From: Arthrobacter alpinus
GTDB lineage: Bacteria > Actinomycetota > Actinomycetes > Actinomycetales > Micrococcaceae
Reading direction: 5' to 3'
DNA: 64,000 nt
Assembly (NCBI RefSeq): GCF_001445575.1
Contig: NZ_CP013200.1
Span: forward strand, 4,216,001-4,280,000
Shown here: positions 28,000 through 37,059 of the stretch, piece by piece
Numbering within the stretch: the first letter of the stretch is position 1
Layout: every line of letters starts with the position of its first letter
Translations under genes and position numbers: made by a program
The notes under the pieces: generated by a model
Told to the model about the DNA's origin: nothing
Database searches by the model: none
The model's input: only the letters and a program-made list of their open reading frames with translations

Positions 28000-28967
28000 T
28001 GGAATGCGTTCCGGCCGTCATGCTTTGGCTGCTGACTATCATCCGCCTTCCCACGGCATTGGACCCCGGGCGCGCGCCAGTCCTGCGTGGGGCCTTCTTC
28101 GCTGCCGTAGCCTGCACGCTATTTGTCCCCGCCATCTACAACGCAGCGGATCCGTTCCTCGGCGGAAAGAACCATGTGGGTCTGGTCATAATCATCGCGG
28201 TTTTGGCCGGATTCTGGCAATTCCACACTGCCACGGTTCTCGCCGCTATCAGCGATGAAGCTCGACGGCGTCGCCTCCTCAGGTTTGGACGAATGGCTGT
28301 TGCCGTGGCCGGCACATGCGTCGTCGTTGGATTCTTTGGTAGTCATTTGGAAGTGACCAACCAGAACCTGCCGCTGGCCTACGGCAACCAACCGGGCATG
28401 CAATTGTTCCTCTGGACGGGCTCAGCATTCATCATTTGGGTGTGCACAGATATTGCAACGGTATGCCTTCGGTTCCTCCCAAAAATGGGACGTAGAACAC
28501 TTAGGTCAGGGTTTGGATGCGTGGCCGCAGGATCTTGCTTCATGGCAATGGCATTGGGCTGCTATCTAGCATTGGGCATACTCAAAGCATTCTCCACCGG
28601 GCCAAGTGCATTCATGCGAACTCTGGAATGGTCTTTCCCTATCCTCATATCAATTGCCGTGCTTCTGGTCGGCGTCGGACTAGCACTGCCCAGGTTTCCT
28701 GAATCAACTCAGGCGATTCGGCGCAATGTCCGCTCCCGACGCCTCATGATGTTATTGACACCGGTCTGGAGGCGCAGCAGCCAGGAACGAAAATACTTGC
28801 TTCGCAACCGATGGACGCCCCTCCTCGATCCCATCTCGGGCAAGTCCGCTGCACATCTCCACCGCAGAGTCATCGAGATTAGAGACTGCCAACAGCGCGG
28901 CATGATGCTTTTCCCCCGTGACCGCGTCCTGATCAATCAAGCCGAACAATTCCTGCAGGGAAACTGA
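27999..28967 (+). CDS. MAB_1171c-like multi-pass membrane protein
   Basis: A 322-residue protein with about seven hydrophobic segments in the first 230 residues and a soluble basic tail that includes RNRWTPLLDPISG and HLHRRVIEIRDCQ. The tail block RRVIEIRD followed by LFPRD is typical of the MAB_1171c family of putative transporters, which commonly follow an ImmA-like gene in actinobacteria. The start overlaps the peptidase stop by one base. A membrane sensor regulated by, or cut by, the peptidase is a fair guess; no function is established to my knowledge. Confidence 0.8.
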   Translation: MECVPAVMLWLLTIIRLPTALDPGRAPVLRGAFFAAVACTLFVPAIYNAADPFLGGKNHVGLVIIIAVLAGFWQFHTATVLAAISDEARRRRLLRFGRMAVAVAGTCVVVGFFGSHLEVTNQNLPLAYGNQPGMQLFLWTGSAFIIWVCTDIATVCLRFLPKMGRRTLRSGFGCVAAGSCFMAMALGCYLALGILKAFSTGPSAFMRTLEWSFPILISIAVLLVGVGLALPRFPESTQAIRRNVRSRRLMMLLTPVWRRSSQERKYLLRNRWTPLLDPISGKSAAHLHRRVIEIRDCQQRGMMLFPRDRVLINQAEQFLQGN

Positions 28968-29067
28968 CTGCACCCGGCGCCTGCGCCCGGTCAGGTAGTT
29001 GGAGCTCCTCCGTGCCATGAATAGGGGCAGCTGGCATCAGCCGGAGGTACCCGCACGCGGAGGCATC

Positions 29068-30126
29068 ATGGAAAAGCTCAGCATTAAGACACCTGACGAC
29101 TTCATCGCCCTCATGGGACATACTCTGGGCTTCTGGCCCCAGGAAAGCCTAGTCTGCGTAGTCCTGGACGACCGACGCATCGGCGCATCACTTAGGGTCA
29201 ATCTTCCCGCCCCAGGTGCCAACACGGCCCAGTTGGTCGAGCAGATCGTGCGATACGTCGGCACTGACCGTGACGCCACCGGCGTCGTGTTCGGCATCTT
29301 CACCCACGCCACATGGACTCCGAATGAATTGCGCCCACATGAAGACGCCTTGGAGGAGCTGACTGGCAGGCTCAGTCAACTGGGCGTGATTGTCCGGGAT
29401 GGCTGGCTCATCGGCGATACTACGTTCACAAACTACCTCCGCATGGGTACCCCTGCCAGTGTGACGTACCCGTTGGACCGGGTCCTGAATAGTCAACTCA
29501 ATGCGGAACTGGTCTTCCGCGGATCTAGTGTCGAGTCGTCTCCCAGGTTCCGCATCCCGGTCGTGGCCCGGCAAAATCTCAATACTGAGGTCCTTCGGCA
29601 CTGTTTCAGGATTGAAGCAATGAATCCCGAGGCCGCCATCAGTCGCGCCAGGACACTTTGGGACAAGTTGCTCGACGGCGGCGGCGAACCTACCAAGGAT
29701 GAGGCGGTTGAGCTCATCGCCAGCCTCAAATTCATCACAGTCCGAGACCGACTCCTCGCTGATATTCCTGGCATCGACGAAGCCATGCAAGATCTGCTCC
29801 TAGGACAAACGAAACGGAGCCCCCATTGGCAGCGAGTCGACCGCGCCTCCGAAGTTCTGTTCCAGCTGTACATGCGAACGGACGGCACGGATGCTGCACC
29901 CGTTCTAACAAGCTTGGGCATCATCCAATGGTGGGAAGGCCATGGCAGCAAAGCCCATGAGTGTTTCCAACGCGCCCTTGAAGCAGATCCTGAATACCGT
30001 CTCGCCCAACTCACCGACCACCTCGTGCGCGAAGGCATCCTTTCCGATTGGGCCACCGATCGACATACCGCCTACCAGCCGCCGCACACCCGCGGACCGG
30101 AAATCGGCGGCATAGGAATGGCATAA
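29068..30126 (+). CDS. DUF4192 family protein
   Basis: A 352-residue protein from the ATG at 29068, chosen for GGAGG 6 bases before it. It starts with the family signature KTPDDFIALMGHTLGFWPQE then SLVCVVLDD, typical of DUF4192, an actinobacterial family of unknown function. Later blocks include DGWLIGDTTFTNYLRMGTP and a tetratricopeptide-like stretch near the end (GIIQWWEGHGSKAHECFQRA then LEADPEYRLAQL). The family is common on actinobacterial chromosomes and conjugative elements alike. Confidence 0.83.
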   Translation: MEKLSIKTPDDFIALMGHTLGFWPQESLVCVVLDDRRIGASLRVNLPAPGANTAQLVEQIVRYVGTDRDATGVVFGIFTHATWTPNELRPHEDALEELTGRLSQLGVIVRDGWLIGDTTFTNYLRMGTPASVTYPLDRVLNSQLNAELVFRGSSVESSPRFRIPVVARQNLNTEVLRHCFRIEAMNPEAAISRARTLWDKLLDGGGEPTKDEAVELIASLKFITVRDRLLADIPGIDEAMQDLLLGQTKRSPHWQRVDRASEVLFQLYMRTDGTDAAPVLTSLGIIQWWEGHGSKAHECFQRALEADPEYRLAQLTDHLVREGILSDWATDRHTAYQPPHTRGPEIGGIGMA

Positions 30127-30137
30127 AAGCCGACGCT

Positions 30138-30515
30138 TCAAGTGGTCGGGGCCCACGTGGCGAGGCCAGCTAGGCTATGTAGATCAAGGAAAGGCCATTG
30201 GGCAGGAATATTGTAGTTTTCCTGGTTCGCCCACTCGAGCGCTCGGAAGACGGTTGGCCGTGCAAAGTGCTCTGCGATTTCATACATGCTGTGTTCGCTG
30301 CCAGCTGCATGAAGCTCAACGAGGTGGCTTTCCTAGACTGGCGACAGTTTTAGCGGCTTCCCTCGCAAGCAGTCTTTGGCTTTTGCAACTTTCATTCTTT
30401 CGCGCCTTCGCGCCCGGATGGGCACTCCTTCAAATTCCGCAACCATCGCCAGAACGTTGAACAGCAACTTTCCTATTGGAGCTACCGGGCTATGGACCGA
30501 ACCGCTAATGTTCAA
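30138..30515 (-). pseudogene. Serine recombinase (resolvase/invertase) C-terminal remnant
   Basis: The minus strand reads GKLLFNVLAMVAEFEGV, then RARRRERMKVAKAKDCLRGK and PLKLSPV, then a TAG, then in the same frame HLVELHAAGSEHSMYEIAEH. This is the end of the resolvase catalytic domain, its E helix, and the start of the HTH domain of a Tn3-type resolvase. The catalytic Ser part is absent and a stop interrupts it (near 30335), so it is dead. It marks an old transposon or element boundary beside the IetAS-like genes. Confidence 0.8.
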
Positions 30516-30758
30516 CTAGATTTGCCGGCGGGCGAGCTAGAAGCGAACTAACCCTAAACGAATAAGCCAACGTGTTCTGGGGCTCCGCTTATTGACTAGA
30601 TAATCCCCCAGTTTGCCCTTACTAACGGGGGTCCCCTGAGCCATTTAGTTGCCTTTCGAGATATCCCATCAGCCACGCCGGGTCGGCGCGTCCGCGTGTT
30701 CTGGTATGACCGGTTGAGGTTGGCCGGATGTTCAGGGAGTTCCCCCTGAGGGAGGCTA

Positions 30759-30797
30759 GGGCCAGCGTCCGGAAACACCTATACTGCTGGCCCTTTT
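30759..30797 (+). terminator. Hairpin with T-run next to ietS stop
   Basis: Arms GGGCCAGC (30759-30766) and GCTGGCCC (30786-30793), a 19-base loop, then TTTT. It lies right after the subtilase stop on the other strand; the T-run favours the plus direction, so its use for ietS is uncertain. Confidence 0.4.
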
Positions 30798-30799
30798 GT

Positions 30800-33217
30800 C
30801 TAGCCCCCTACCCGAGGTCGAATCTGGGCCGCGGTCCTAATGTCAGCGATGGCAACATCGCGAGCTTGTAGTGACCGGCGCATCTGGTTGAACACCGGGG
30901 CTTCACCCCAAGGATCCGTGATCGTGAGGATTGCAGCGAACGGAACCCCTTCGGCAGGCAAGGCGAATCCGCTCCTCGCCAACGGCTCGACAACGAGCCG
31001 AAACTGGGACGAAGCCCCGACGCCCGCTTTCGAGGTTTTCCTGGTCCATCGCTTGACTGCACCCCACTTTTGGCCTTCTTTCACACGTCCATGTTCTTGC
31101 CCGGAGGTGGATTTTGAGGTGAAGAACCCACCGTAGGAAAGTTCCCCTGTCCGCGTGTCGAGTTTTTCCTGCCGAAGGTAGGCCTCCAGATTGACTCGGA
31201 CGGTCTCGCTACCGTATTTCAGGTCAAGAGGCGGCCTGTAAACCAAGGTAAGTGTGGCCTCGCCTGAACATTTGCCGCCAGCGCGCACCAGCGCCTGAGG
31301 CCACTGGAAGTCGAAGGTCAGCGCTTTCCTGTGCATGAGTTCGGCCTCGAAAACCAAGGTAATGGAATGATCGTCTGACAGGAGTGTGTTTTCCGACAGA
31401 TCCGGCAGCCCGAATCCTACGAAGTCCTTGGCCACATGGGCCAATTTCCTGTGGGTCATGTGCGCCGGAGCCGCGGCACCATGGATGGCCAAGGCCGTCA
31501 GTGTTTCCCTCTTGACTTTTCCAGCAATCTTATGGTTAATCTGCCCCAAAGTTTTTGCAACCAAAGGGGCTGCGTAACTTGTCCCGCAGTCTTCTACAAG
31601 TCTTCCAGTGATGTCTAGCGACTTCAATCTGTTGGTGGGATCGGCTGATCCTCCAAGATGACAGAGGTCCGGTTTGCTACCAAGCGCAAGTCCAGGCCCT
31701 CGGCGAGAGTAGACGCTAGGCACAAGGTGACCCCCTGGTGTCGTTTTTGGGTCGAGTGCCGCAACAACGACAGCCCTGAGGCTATCGGCCGGCTGATGCA
31801 TTCTGTCGAGTCCGGGGTGTCTGTAGTTGGCCAGCATCGCCAGTGCGTCGTCCGCTTGTGTCGGCCATACGGGTCGAAATTGTGGCGACTCAAGATTTCC
31901 AGTCGGTAGGACGAATACGACATCGTGTTTGTCGGCGATGGCATCGAGGCGAGCGGCAAAGGGACTGTATGCATCGTCTCGAACCATCTCTTCAACCACC
32001 AGTGACATGTTGAAAACGCGGACGCCCGCGGCCACTGCGGACACAATTTCGAAGTCAAGTTGCTCCAGGAAATCCATGAAGCTGTTCGGATAGGTTTGCA
32101 GATACTCCTGCTCGTCGGTGACGTGCAGGCCGAGGTCATAGACCTTACACGGGGATTCTGCAGCTTCTGCATGGGTATTCAATGTCTGCGAGTCCGCGAT
32201 CAATGCCCCGATGAATGTGCCGTGGCTGGTGTCTTGAGTCGCTGGGTCTCCCATTGCTGTGCGACCCACGACCCACGGAGCCAGCTCAGGGATCGAGGCA
32301 ATTCCGGTGTCGACGATCCCAACTACTGGATAGCTTCCTCCGTTAGTTGGAATCGGAAATGCGTCACATTCCTCTGAGCCCGCGTCGGCCGACGTGGTGC
32401 GAGTGGGTTTGATAATTGAAGGGAGCCAGATCTTCCGGACGAAGGGCTCGTTTTCCAACACGTCTAATACACTTCTGAAGAGTTCTGGCCGGAAGTTAAT
32501 CTTCTCCATACTGAGCCGTAAGAATCCACGCTCGCTCCACCAAAGCGGACCTTCCGACAGGACCAATGAAGGGTCGATCGCCCGAAGACTCCTCTTAAAA
32601 ACCGCAATCTCCTCAGCCCTCCGCCTAATTTCCCCCTGGCCCGACTCATTTGTTGGAACAAACATCTGGATCAGGAAATACTGCCCGGAGCGAGGATTTC
32701 TCAGCCACTCGATGGCCTCGCCAACGGAAAACTGCCTCCTGTCTCTGGGGCCGTAGGGAGTAACCTTGGAAATTGCACCCACTTCGCTTCGAGTGCGGCT
32801 TGGGTTCGCCTTGACCTTTCCGTACTTGTCGAGCTTGAGGTTGGTGTCCGGCTCCGCACTCCCTATCTTTCCGATGACGGCGTCGAGTGCGGACGGCGTA
32901 AATTCGATAAGGAGTTCACCGAAGTCCGAAACGCCACAGATCGGCACAACATCGGGTTTAAGTACGGATTGCGTGGGCCGATGAGACTTCGCAAATGCAG
33001 CCGTTCTGAGGGAAACTCTCGCAATTCCTGTTGAGCGCCCCGATGAGGCAAGAGATGCCTTCGCGGCACTGAATTGGGTGATGAGCCCCGTCTTGTGCGC
33101 AGCGAAGTCCACGTCTCTTTCTGCAAAGAAATCTGTGTTTTGACCACCCGGATTGACTTTGACGTCATCCACGAACGATCCGCTATTGAGGACTATCTGA
33201 ATCGGATTATTGGCCAT
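30800..33217 (-). CDS. ietS: IetS-like subtilisin-family serine protease
   Basis: An 805-residue S8 peptidase with the whole triad: Asp303 in VVGIVDTGIA, His332 in DTSHGTFIGALIAD and Ser547 in CGTSYAAPLVAK, plus the oxyanion Asn441 in LPTGNLES. There is no signal peptide, so it acts in the cytoplasm. About 290 residues precede the protease domain and about 240 follow it. It lies just after an AAA ATPase gene on the same strand, the pairing seen in IetAS, described first as a plasmid-incompatibility locus and later reported as a phage-defence system. Activation by the ATPase upon phage sensing is inference. Confidence 0.82.
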   Translation of the reverse strand: MANNPIQIVLNSGSFVDDVKVNPGGQNTDFFAERDVDFAAHKTGLITQFSAAKASLASSGRSTGIARVSLRTAAFAKSHRPTQSVLKPDVVPICGVSDFGELLIEFTPSALDAVIGKIGSAEPDTNLKLDKYGKVKANPSRTRSEVGAISKVTPYGPRDRRQFSVGEAIEWLRNPRSGQYFLIQMFVPTNESGQGEIRRRAEEIAVFKRSLRAIDPSLVLSEGPLWWSERGFLRLSMEKINFRPELFRSVLDVLENEPFVRKIWLPSIIKPTRTTSADAGSEECDAFPIPTNGGSYPVVGIVDTGIASIPELAPWVVGRTAMGDPATQDTSHGTFIGALIADSQTLNTHAEAAESPCKVYDLGLHVTDEQEYLQTYPNSFMDFLEQLDFEIVSAVAAGVRVFNMSLVVEEMVRDDAYSPFAARLDAIADKHDVVFVLPTGNLESPQFRPVWPTQADDALAMLANYRHPGLDRMHQPADSLRAVVVAALDPKTTPGGHLVPSVYSRRGPGLALGSKPDLCHLGGSADPTNRLKSLDITGRLVEDCGTSYAAPLVAKTLGQINHKIAGKVKRETLTALAIHGAAAPAHMTHRKLAHVAKDFVGFGLPDLSENTLLSDDHSITLVFEAELMHRKALTFDFQWPQALVRAGGKCSGEATLTLVYRPPLDLKYGSETVRVNLEAYLRQEKLDTRTGELSYGGFFTSKSTSGQEHGRVKEGQKWGAVKRWTRKTSKAGVGASSQFRLVVEPLARSGFALPAEGVPFAAILTITDPWGEAPVFNQMRRSLQARDVAIADIRTAAQIRPRVGG

Positions 33218-33226
33218 CGCCCCTGC

Positions 33227-34425
33227 CTACTTCCTTATCCAGCGACTTATAGTCGACTGTGTCGTGTTGAACAACCGAGCCAAGGACTCCTGGGTGAAAC
33301 GTATTTCTTCGTCGTTGCTAAGCTGTCGGACCAACCCCTCGAAGTCCTCGGAGAACATAGCCTGGCGGGGTGAATCAGAGTGATCGGCGCTGAGCAACAA
33401 GTTGACTCTGAGCGCTTCGACGAGGGATTTCTCCCGGTACCGTTCATCACGAGATACCGCTTGATTGAGCTGCAGAGAGTCTCTATTTCCGCCCCGCTCT
33501 TGCCGTCCGTGAGCCAAGCCAGGAAGTCGATGTCCACTTCCTCGATCGAAACGCCTTTGAGAAAGCGAGCCACCATTCGCTGCCTAGACTCAGTCCCAGG
33601 CGTCGGTATGGCCACCCGCGAATCGAACCTCCTCCATATTGCAGCGTCAAGTAGGTGCTCATGGTTCGTAATAGCAATCGTGAAGCCGCGCTCTCGCCTC
33701 TCATCGAGGCACTGAAGAAGGGTATTCACCACGCGCTTGATCTCCCCTAACTCATGGGGATCGTCCCGAATCTTCGCGACCGCGTCGAATTCGTCGAGGA
33801 GCAAGATGCACTCATAGCGGTTGGCGAACTCGAAAAGGTTTGCAATATTTCTTGCCGTAGTCCCGAGAAACGACGAGATCAGGCCATCGAGACGCGCGGT
33901 AACGAGGGGAAGCTCCATCTGGGCTGCGATGACTTTCGCCAGCGCAGTCTTGCCAGTTCCTGGCGCGCCGTAAAGTAGGAGATTCAAAGGGGGCCGAATG
34001 CCGGCCTCCATAAGCATGGCCGCGCTCTGCCATTCGGCGACGAGCGATTCGATGGCCCTGCCGAGATCCGCTTCCAGTATCGGCTCCAGGCCCTTTTCTG
34101 CGTCGCCAGGAAAAACAATCGATGCCAGCGGAGCCCCCGACTCTTTGTCGACAGGTGCATGAATAGAACGCGTCATGCGCTCAACAGTCGCTGTAGACAG
34201 AACCACCCGGGATGGGGCGAGAGCGTCTGTCGCCTGCTTTGCGTCTAGAACTACGGACAGGGCATCGGCTTGGTCATCGTTCCCTTGCTTTGCAAGGGCA
34301 TCCCGAAGCTTGCCGATATTGCGCGTCAGGGTGGCATTTGGGGAGCGCATCGCTGTTCTGCAAATGGCCAAGACGGTAGGGAAGTTCTCCATTTTTTCAC
34401 TCACTAACATACGGGTCCGCGGCAC
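33227..34425 (-). pseudogene. ietA: IetA-like AAA ATPase, one-base frameshift near the 3' end
   Basis: The main frame (34425 to 33247) carries Walker A LLLYGAPGTGKTALAKVI (about residues 149-166), Walker B CILLLDEFDAVAK (206-218), sensor-1 FTIAITNHEHLLDAAIWRR and the arginine-finger region RFDSRVAI. After KRYLVMNGTG (about 33440) the frame turns into Ser/Arg-rich nonsense. The neighbouring frame continues sensibly: REKSLVEALRVNLLLSADHS, then FTQESLARLFNTTQSTISRW to a stop at 33227. So one base was gained or lost near 33434-33445. GTG at 34425, ATG at 34410 or ATG at 34392 could start it. The ATPase core is intact; only the last 70 or so residues change. Confidence 0.78.
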
Positions 34426-34447
34426 GGCACCTAATATTCATTACTAT

Positions 34448-34480
34448 GATATGCGTAAATATCAGAATACACGCATATTC
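34448..34480. promoter_or_regulatory. AT-rich nested inverted repeat upstream of ietA
   Basis: ATATGCGT (34449-34456) and ACGCATAT (34471-34478) are perfect inverted arms. Each half is itself a partial dyad (GATAT..ATATC at 34448-34463; GAATA..TATTC at 34465-34480). It lies 23 bases before the earliest ietA start in an unusually AT-rich patch, and would suit a repressor or self-regulation site. Confidence 0.55.
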
Positions 34481-34680
34481 TGTCTTATTTGCGCATGAAC
34501 TCCACCCAATCTAGGATGAGTCCCATGGGAACCAACGAAACCAACAGCAGCGGCAAGCCCGGCAAAACAGCAAAACTGAGCGAAAGCAGCAGAGGGTCTT
34601 TCATTGTGGCCCCTCGCAGGGCTCCAGGCCAACCCAGCCGCCCATAATTTCTGCGCCCACCGCTCCCAAGAAGTAACTAA

Positions 34681-35313
34681 GTGCCAAGTGAAGCTGGGGC
34701 GTTCGCCATCCTCGTTGCGCTCATTCCGGGGTGGTGGTTCGTGCGCCAGAGGGAGCGGAAGACCGGAGATCAGCGTGCGTCTGCTTTGGACGAACTCCTC
34801 CAAGTACTCGTTGCCGGCGTGGCGACTACGGGCGTTTCTATAACCACCCTGATTCTTTGGCCATGGGGCATGGCCAATTGGCTCGTCGATGTGCAGCGCT
34901 GGTCAAACGAGGGGACTACCTATCCACAAGGAAACTTGAGGGCCATTGTCGTGACGAGCGGACTGGTACTGTTCTCGGCAATTCTCATGGCCCATCTAGC
35001 AGCCCACTGGATGCCGGTGCCGAAACGACGCCTCAATGATCGCTCCAGCATGTGGGTGAACGCTCTGCGGGCGGACAACACCACGCATCACAAGTACATC
35101 AGCACGGAGCTTTTGGATGGGCGCGTTTTCGAAGGATATCTGGAAGGGATTACTCCCGAGGGAGCGGCGGACGAGCAGGTAATGGCCCTTGGTCCGCCAC
35201 TGTTTGTCAAGAAGGACCCCTCCAAAAACGCAAAACCATACTCGGCGGATTCTCTCGCTGTACCTCTATCCCAAGTAAAATATGCCGCAGTGATCCTCAG
35301 GGACCCCAACTAG
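34681..35313 (+). CDS. DUF6338 membrane protein
   Basis: A 210-residue protein starting GTG at 34681. The start AFAILVALIPGWWFVR is the family's usual first membrane helix, followed by VLVAGVATTGVSITTLILW and VVTSGLVLFSAILMAHLAA. The soluble end has TELLDGRVFEGYLEG and VPLSQVKYAAVILRD, typical of DUF6338, often found in mobile-element cargo. It is divergent from ietA; a joint role is not shown. Confidence 0.75.
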   Translation: MPSEAGAFAILVALIPGWWFVRQRERKTGDQRASALDELLQVLVAGVATTGVSITTLILWPWGMANWLVDVQRWSNEGTTYPQGNLRAIVVTSGLVLFSAILMAHLAAHWMPVPKRRLNDRSSMWVNALRADNTTHHKYISTELLDGRVFEGYLEGITPEGAADEQVMALGPPLFVKKDPSKNAKPYSADSLAVPLSQVKYAAVILRDPN

Positions 35314-36000
35314 ACGCACCGTTATCTTCCCTTCTCTGAGACCGAGGATGGTCCGACGTGGCACAGACTTCGGCCTTCGGGTAGGCCGGAAGAAAGTATC
35401 TGCCAAAGTCCTCAACCGGCGCTGGCAGCCGGCGTATCTGGACTTGCAACTGATGCCTTAGCCGCGATCCGGCCCTAAGTTTGTGGTGGATGTTCGGATG
35501 CATTGAATCCAACCGGACACCGCCCAAGTTTCAAGCCAGGGACATCATTGTTGTCGGTGTAGTCGCTCTGTTTGTCCGATCTAACCCAACTTTGGCCATC
35601 CTAGGCATCCTCTTCGGCGGGTGCCTGCTCGGACGGGGCCTCCTCATTGGATGCGCAAGGAACCAACAGATTGAATTTGAAAAATCTGAGCAAGCAACGA
35701 ACGACGACCCGCGCCCCTTCTGATCGCAATGGCGACAATGATCGACAACCTCGATTTTGGCATGGCCAACTTTTCCTGCGCCAGTTCGTTGGCAATTGGG
35801 CAACTATCCAGTCGATCGTTCGCCGTGGAAACTTGGATGCCCGCAACATTTTTGCCATGACACCAAATAATCTCAAAGGGAGACGAGTATCCAGCAAGAC
35901 GTTCCGCTTGCGAAACGACGACGCTTCGTGGGCTCATCGCTCTCGTCCCTGAATTAGCGGTTCCTGCGCCGCACCGAGGGGTGCGGAATAACTTTGTGAG
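35314..36000 (+). other. Mostly non-coding stretch with one possible small membrane-protein gene
   Basis: The only frame worth noting is 35481-35723 (80 residues, GTG start), with a hydrophobic stretch DIIVVGVVALFVRSN and LAILGILFGGCLLGRG and an acidic tail. It has no ribosome site or family likeness, so I do not call it a gene. The rest shows nothing. Confidence 0.35.
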
Positions 36001-36753
36001 ATGGACGAGATCCTCCTGAATGGCGGCAACGCTTCAGATTGTGCGGTGCCCGTTGGATCGACGGACCGCAAACCGTGGACGGCCACGCCCCCGAGGGTGC
36101 TCACTTACATGAAGGCCGTCAATGATGCCAGCGTTGATGTGCCTGCCGTCTATGGGCAGGACGCCCAAGGTGCCCAGTAACAGAGTTTGTCCACGGCTGC
36201 CTTGCCATGGACTCGGCCGCCATGTCAGTCTCCGAGCTGGGTCGGGCCGGCTCCCTTGCACGCGCTATTCACGACGCCAGCGCCACTTACGAGCCCGACT
36301 CCGGCTCAATCTGAATCACTCATATTCCAGTCCCAGGAACCGAGTTAATCTGCCACAACGACATGGCCCCATGGTATCTCCTCATCCGAGAGCCTTGGGT
36401 GTTCATCAACTGGGACGCGGCCGCATCAAGCACCTTCCGCTGGGATCTCGAGTACGCCGCGTAAGCATTCACGCTAAAATTACGCATCGGCCGATTCACA
36501 CACAGCGGCACGAGGGCTGGCACCCTCCATTGACGGCCATGGTGCCGACGAATAGCTATGGACAACGCTCCCCCGTCGCCATGTGGCAACGGACAAGGCC
36601 ATGTCTGAACTACTCAAGACTTCCCATGATGCGGGAACCGAACCGTGGGGGACGATGTTCACGACCGGCCATAGAGACCACTGGCACAGTGTGATTCAGT
36701 TCGTGAAGAACAACGAGTCAGTCTGGCACGAATCGGTCCAAGCGTCCCGGTAG
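36001..36753 (+). pseudogene. Aminoglycoside phosphotransferase-like gene, multiply broken
   Basis: Hand translation in shifting frames gives a recognisable APH/choline-kinase-like protein. ATG at 36001 opens LNGGNASDCAVPVGSTDRKP and VDVPAVYGQDAQGAQ, then a stop; the next frame gives TEFVHG and a helix LARAIHDASATYEPD, another stop, then ELICHNDMAPWYLLI and WVFINWDAAASSTFRWDLEY. CHNDMAPW is the catalytic loop (HxDxxxxN-like; the Asn is replaced by Tyr), and INWD is the metal site. The end is in frame again: SELLKTSHDAGTEPWG to a stop at 36751. At least two stops and two or more frame changes make it dead. Confidence 0.78.
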
Positions 36754-37059
36754 ACGTCCCCAAACGGACACGCCGCCAGCGTAAATGGCATACCTTCCTT
36801 GCGATGATTCGATGGCCGATCCACGATCCCGCCCCACCGAAATGAATCGCTTATGACACATAATGCCTTGGTAACGCCTACCCCTGCAACGCCGCTGACG
36901 CTTCATCATGACGGTCCCCAAATCGTCAATCACCACCCAGGCACTAGACGAGTTTCCCGCCTTCAAGATCCTTACACGTCTGGCACCCAAGGCCTTGCCC
37001 GTGGCGGGAAGTCCCACGGGCAGTCATGGTGATTGGAGCCTCAAGCGCCATGATTCTGT
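36754..37059 (+). other. Non-coding leader of the mobilisation genes
   Basis: About 300 bp between the dead phosphotransferase gene and the zinc-ribbon gene. No supported gene. It contains one clear hairpin (36997-37021) and is a reasonable place for a promoter or transfer origin of the MobF relaxase, though no nick site can be named. Confidence 0.4.
36997..37021. repeat. Hairpin upstream of relaxase genes
   Basis: GCCCGTGG (36997-37004) and CCACGGGC (37014-37021) are perfect 8-bp arms around 9 bases, 39 bases before the zinc-ribbon start. No T-run follows. It may be part of a transfer origin; this is unproven. Confidence 0.5.

Noticed and set aside
35481..35723. 80-residue possible membrane protein
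   Set aside because: Hydrophobic but without ribosome site or relatives known to me; kept only as a note on the gap.
36997..37021. Transfer origin (oriT)
   Set aside because: One hairpin upstream of relaxase genes is not enough; no nick consensus can be named, so it is listed only as a hairpin.
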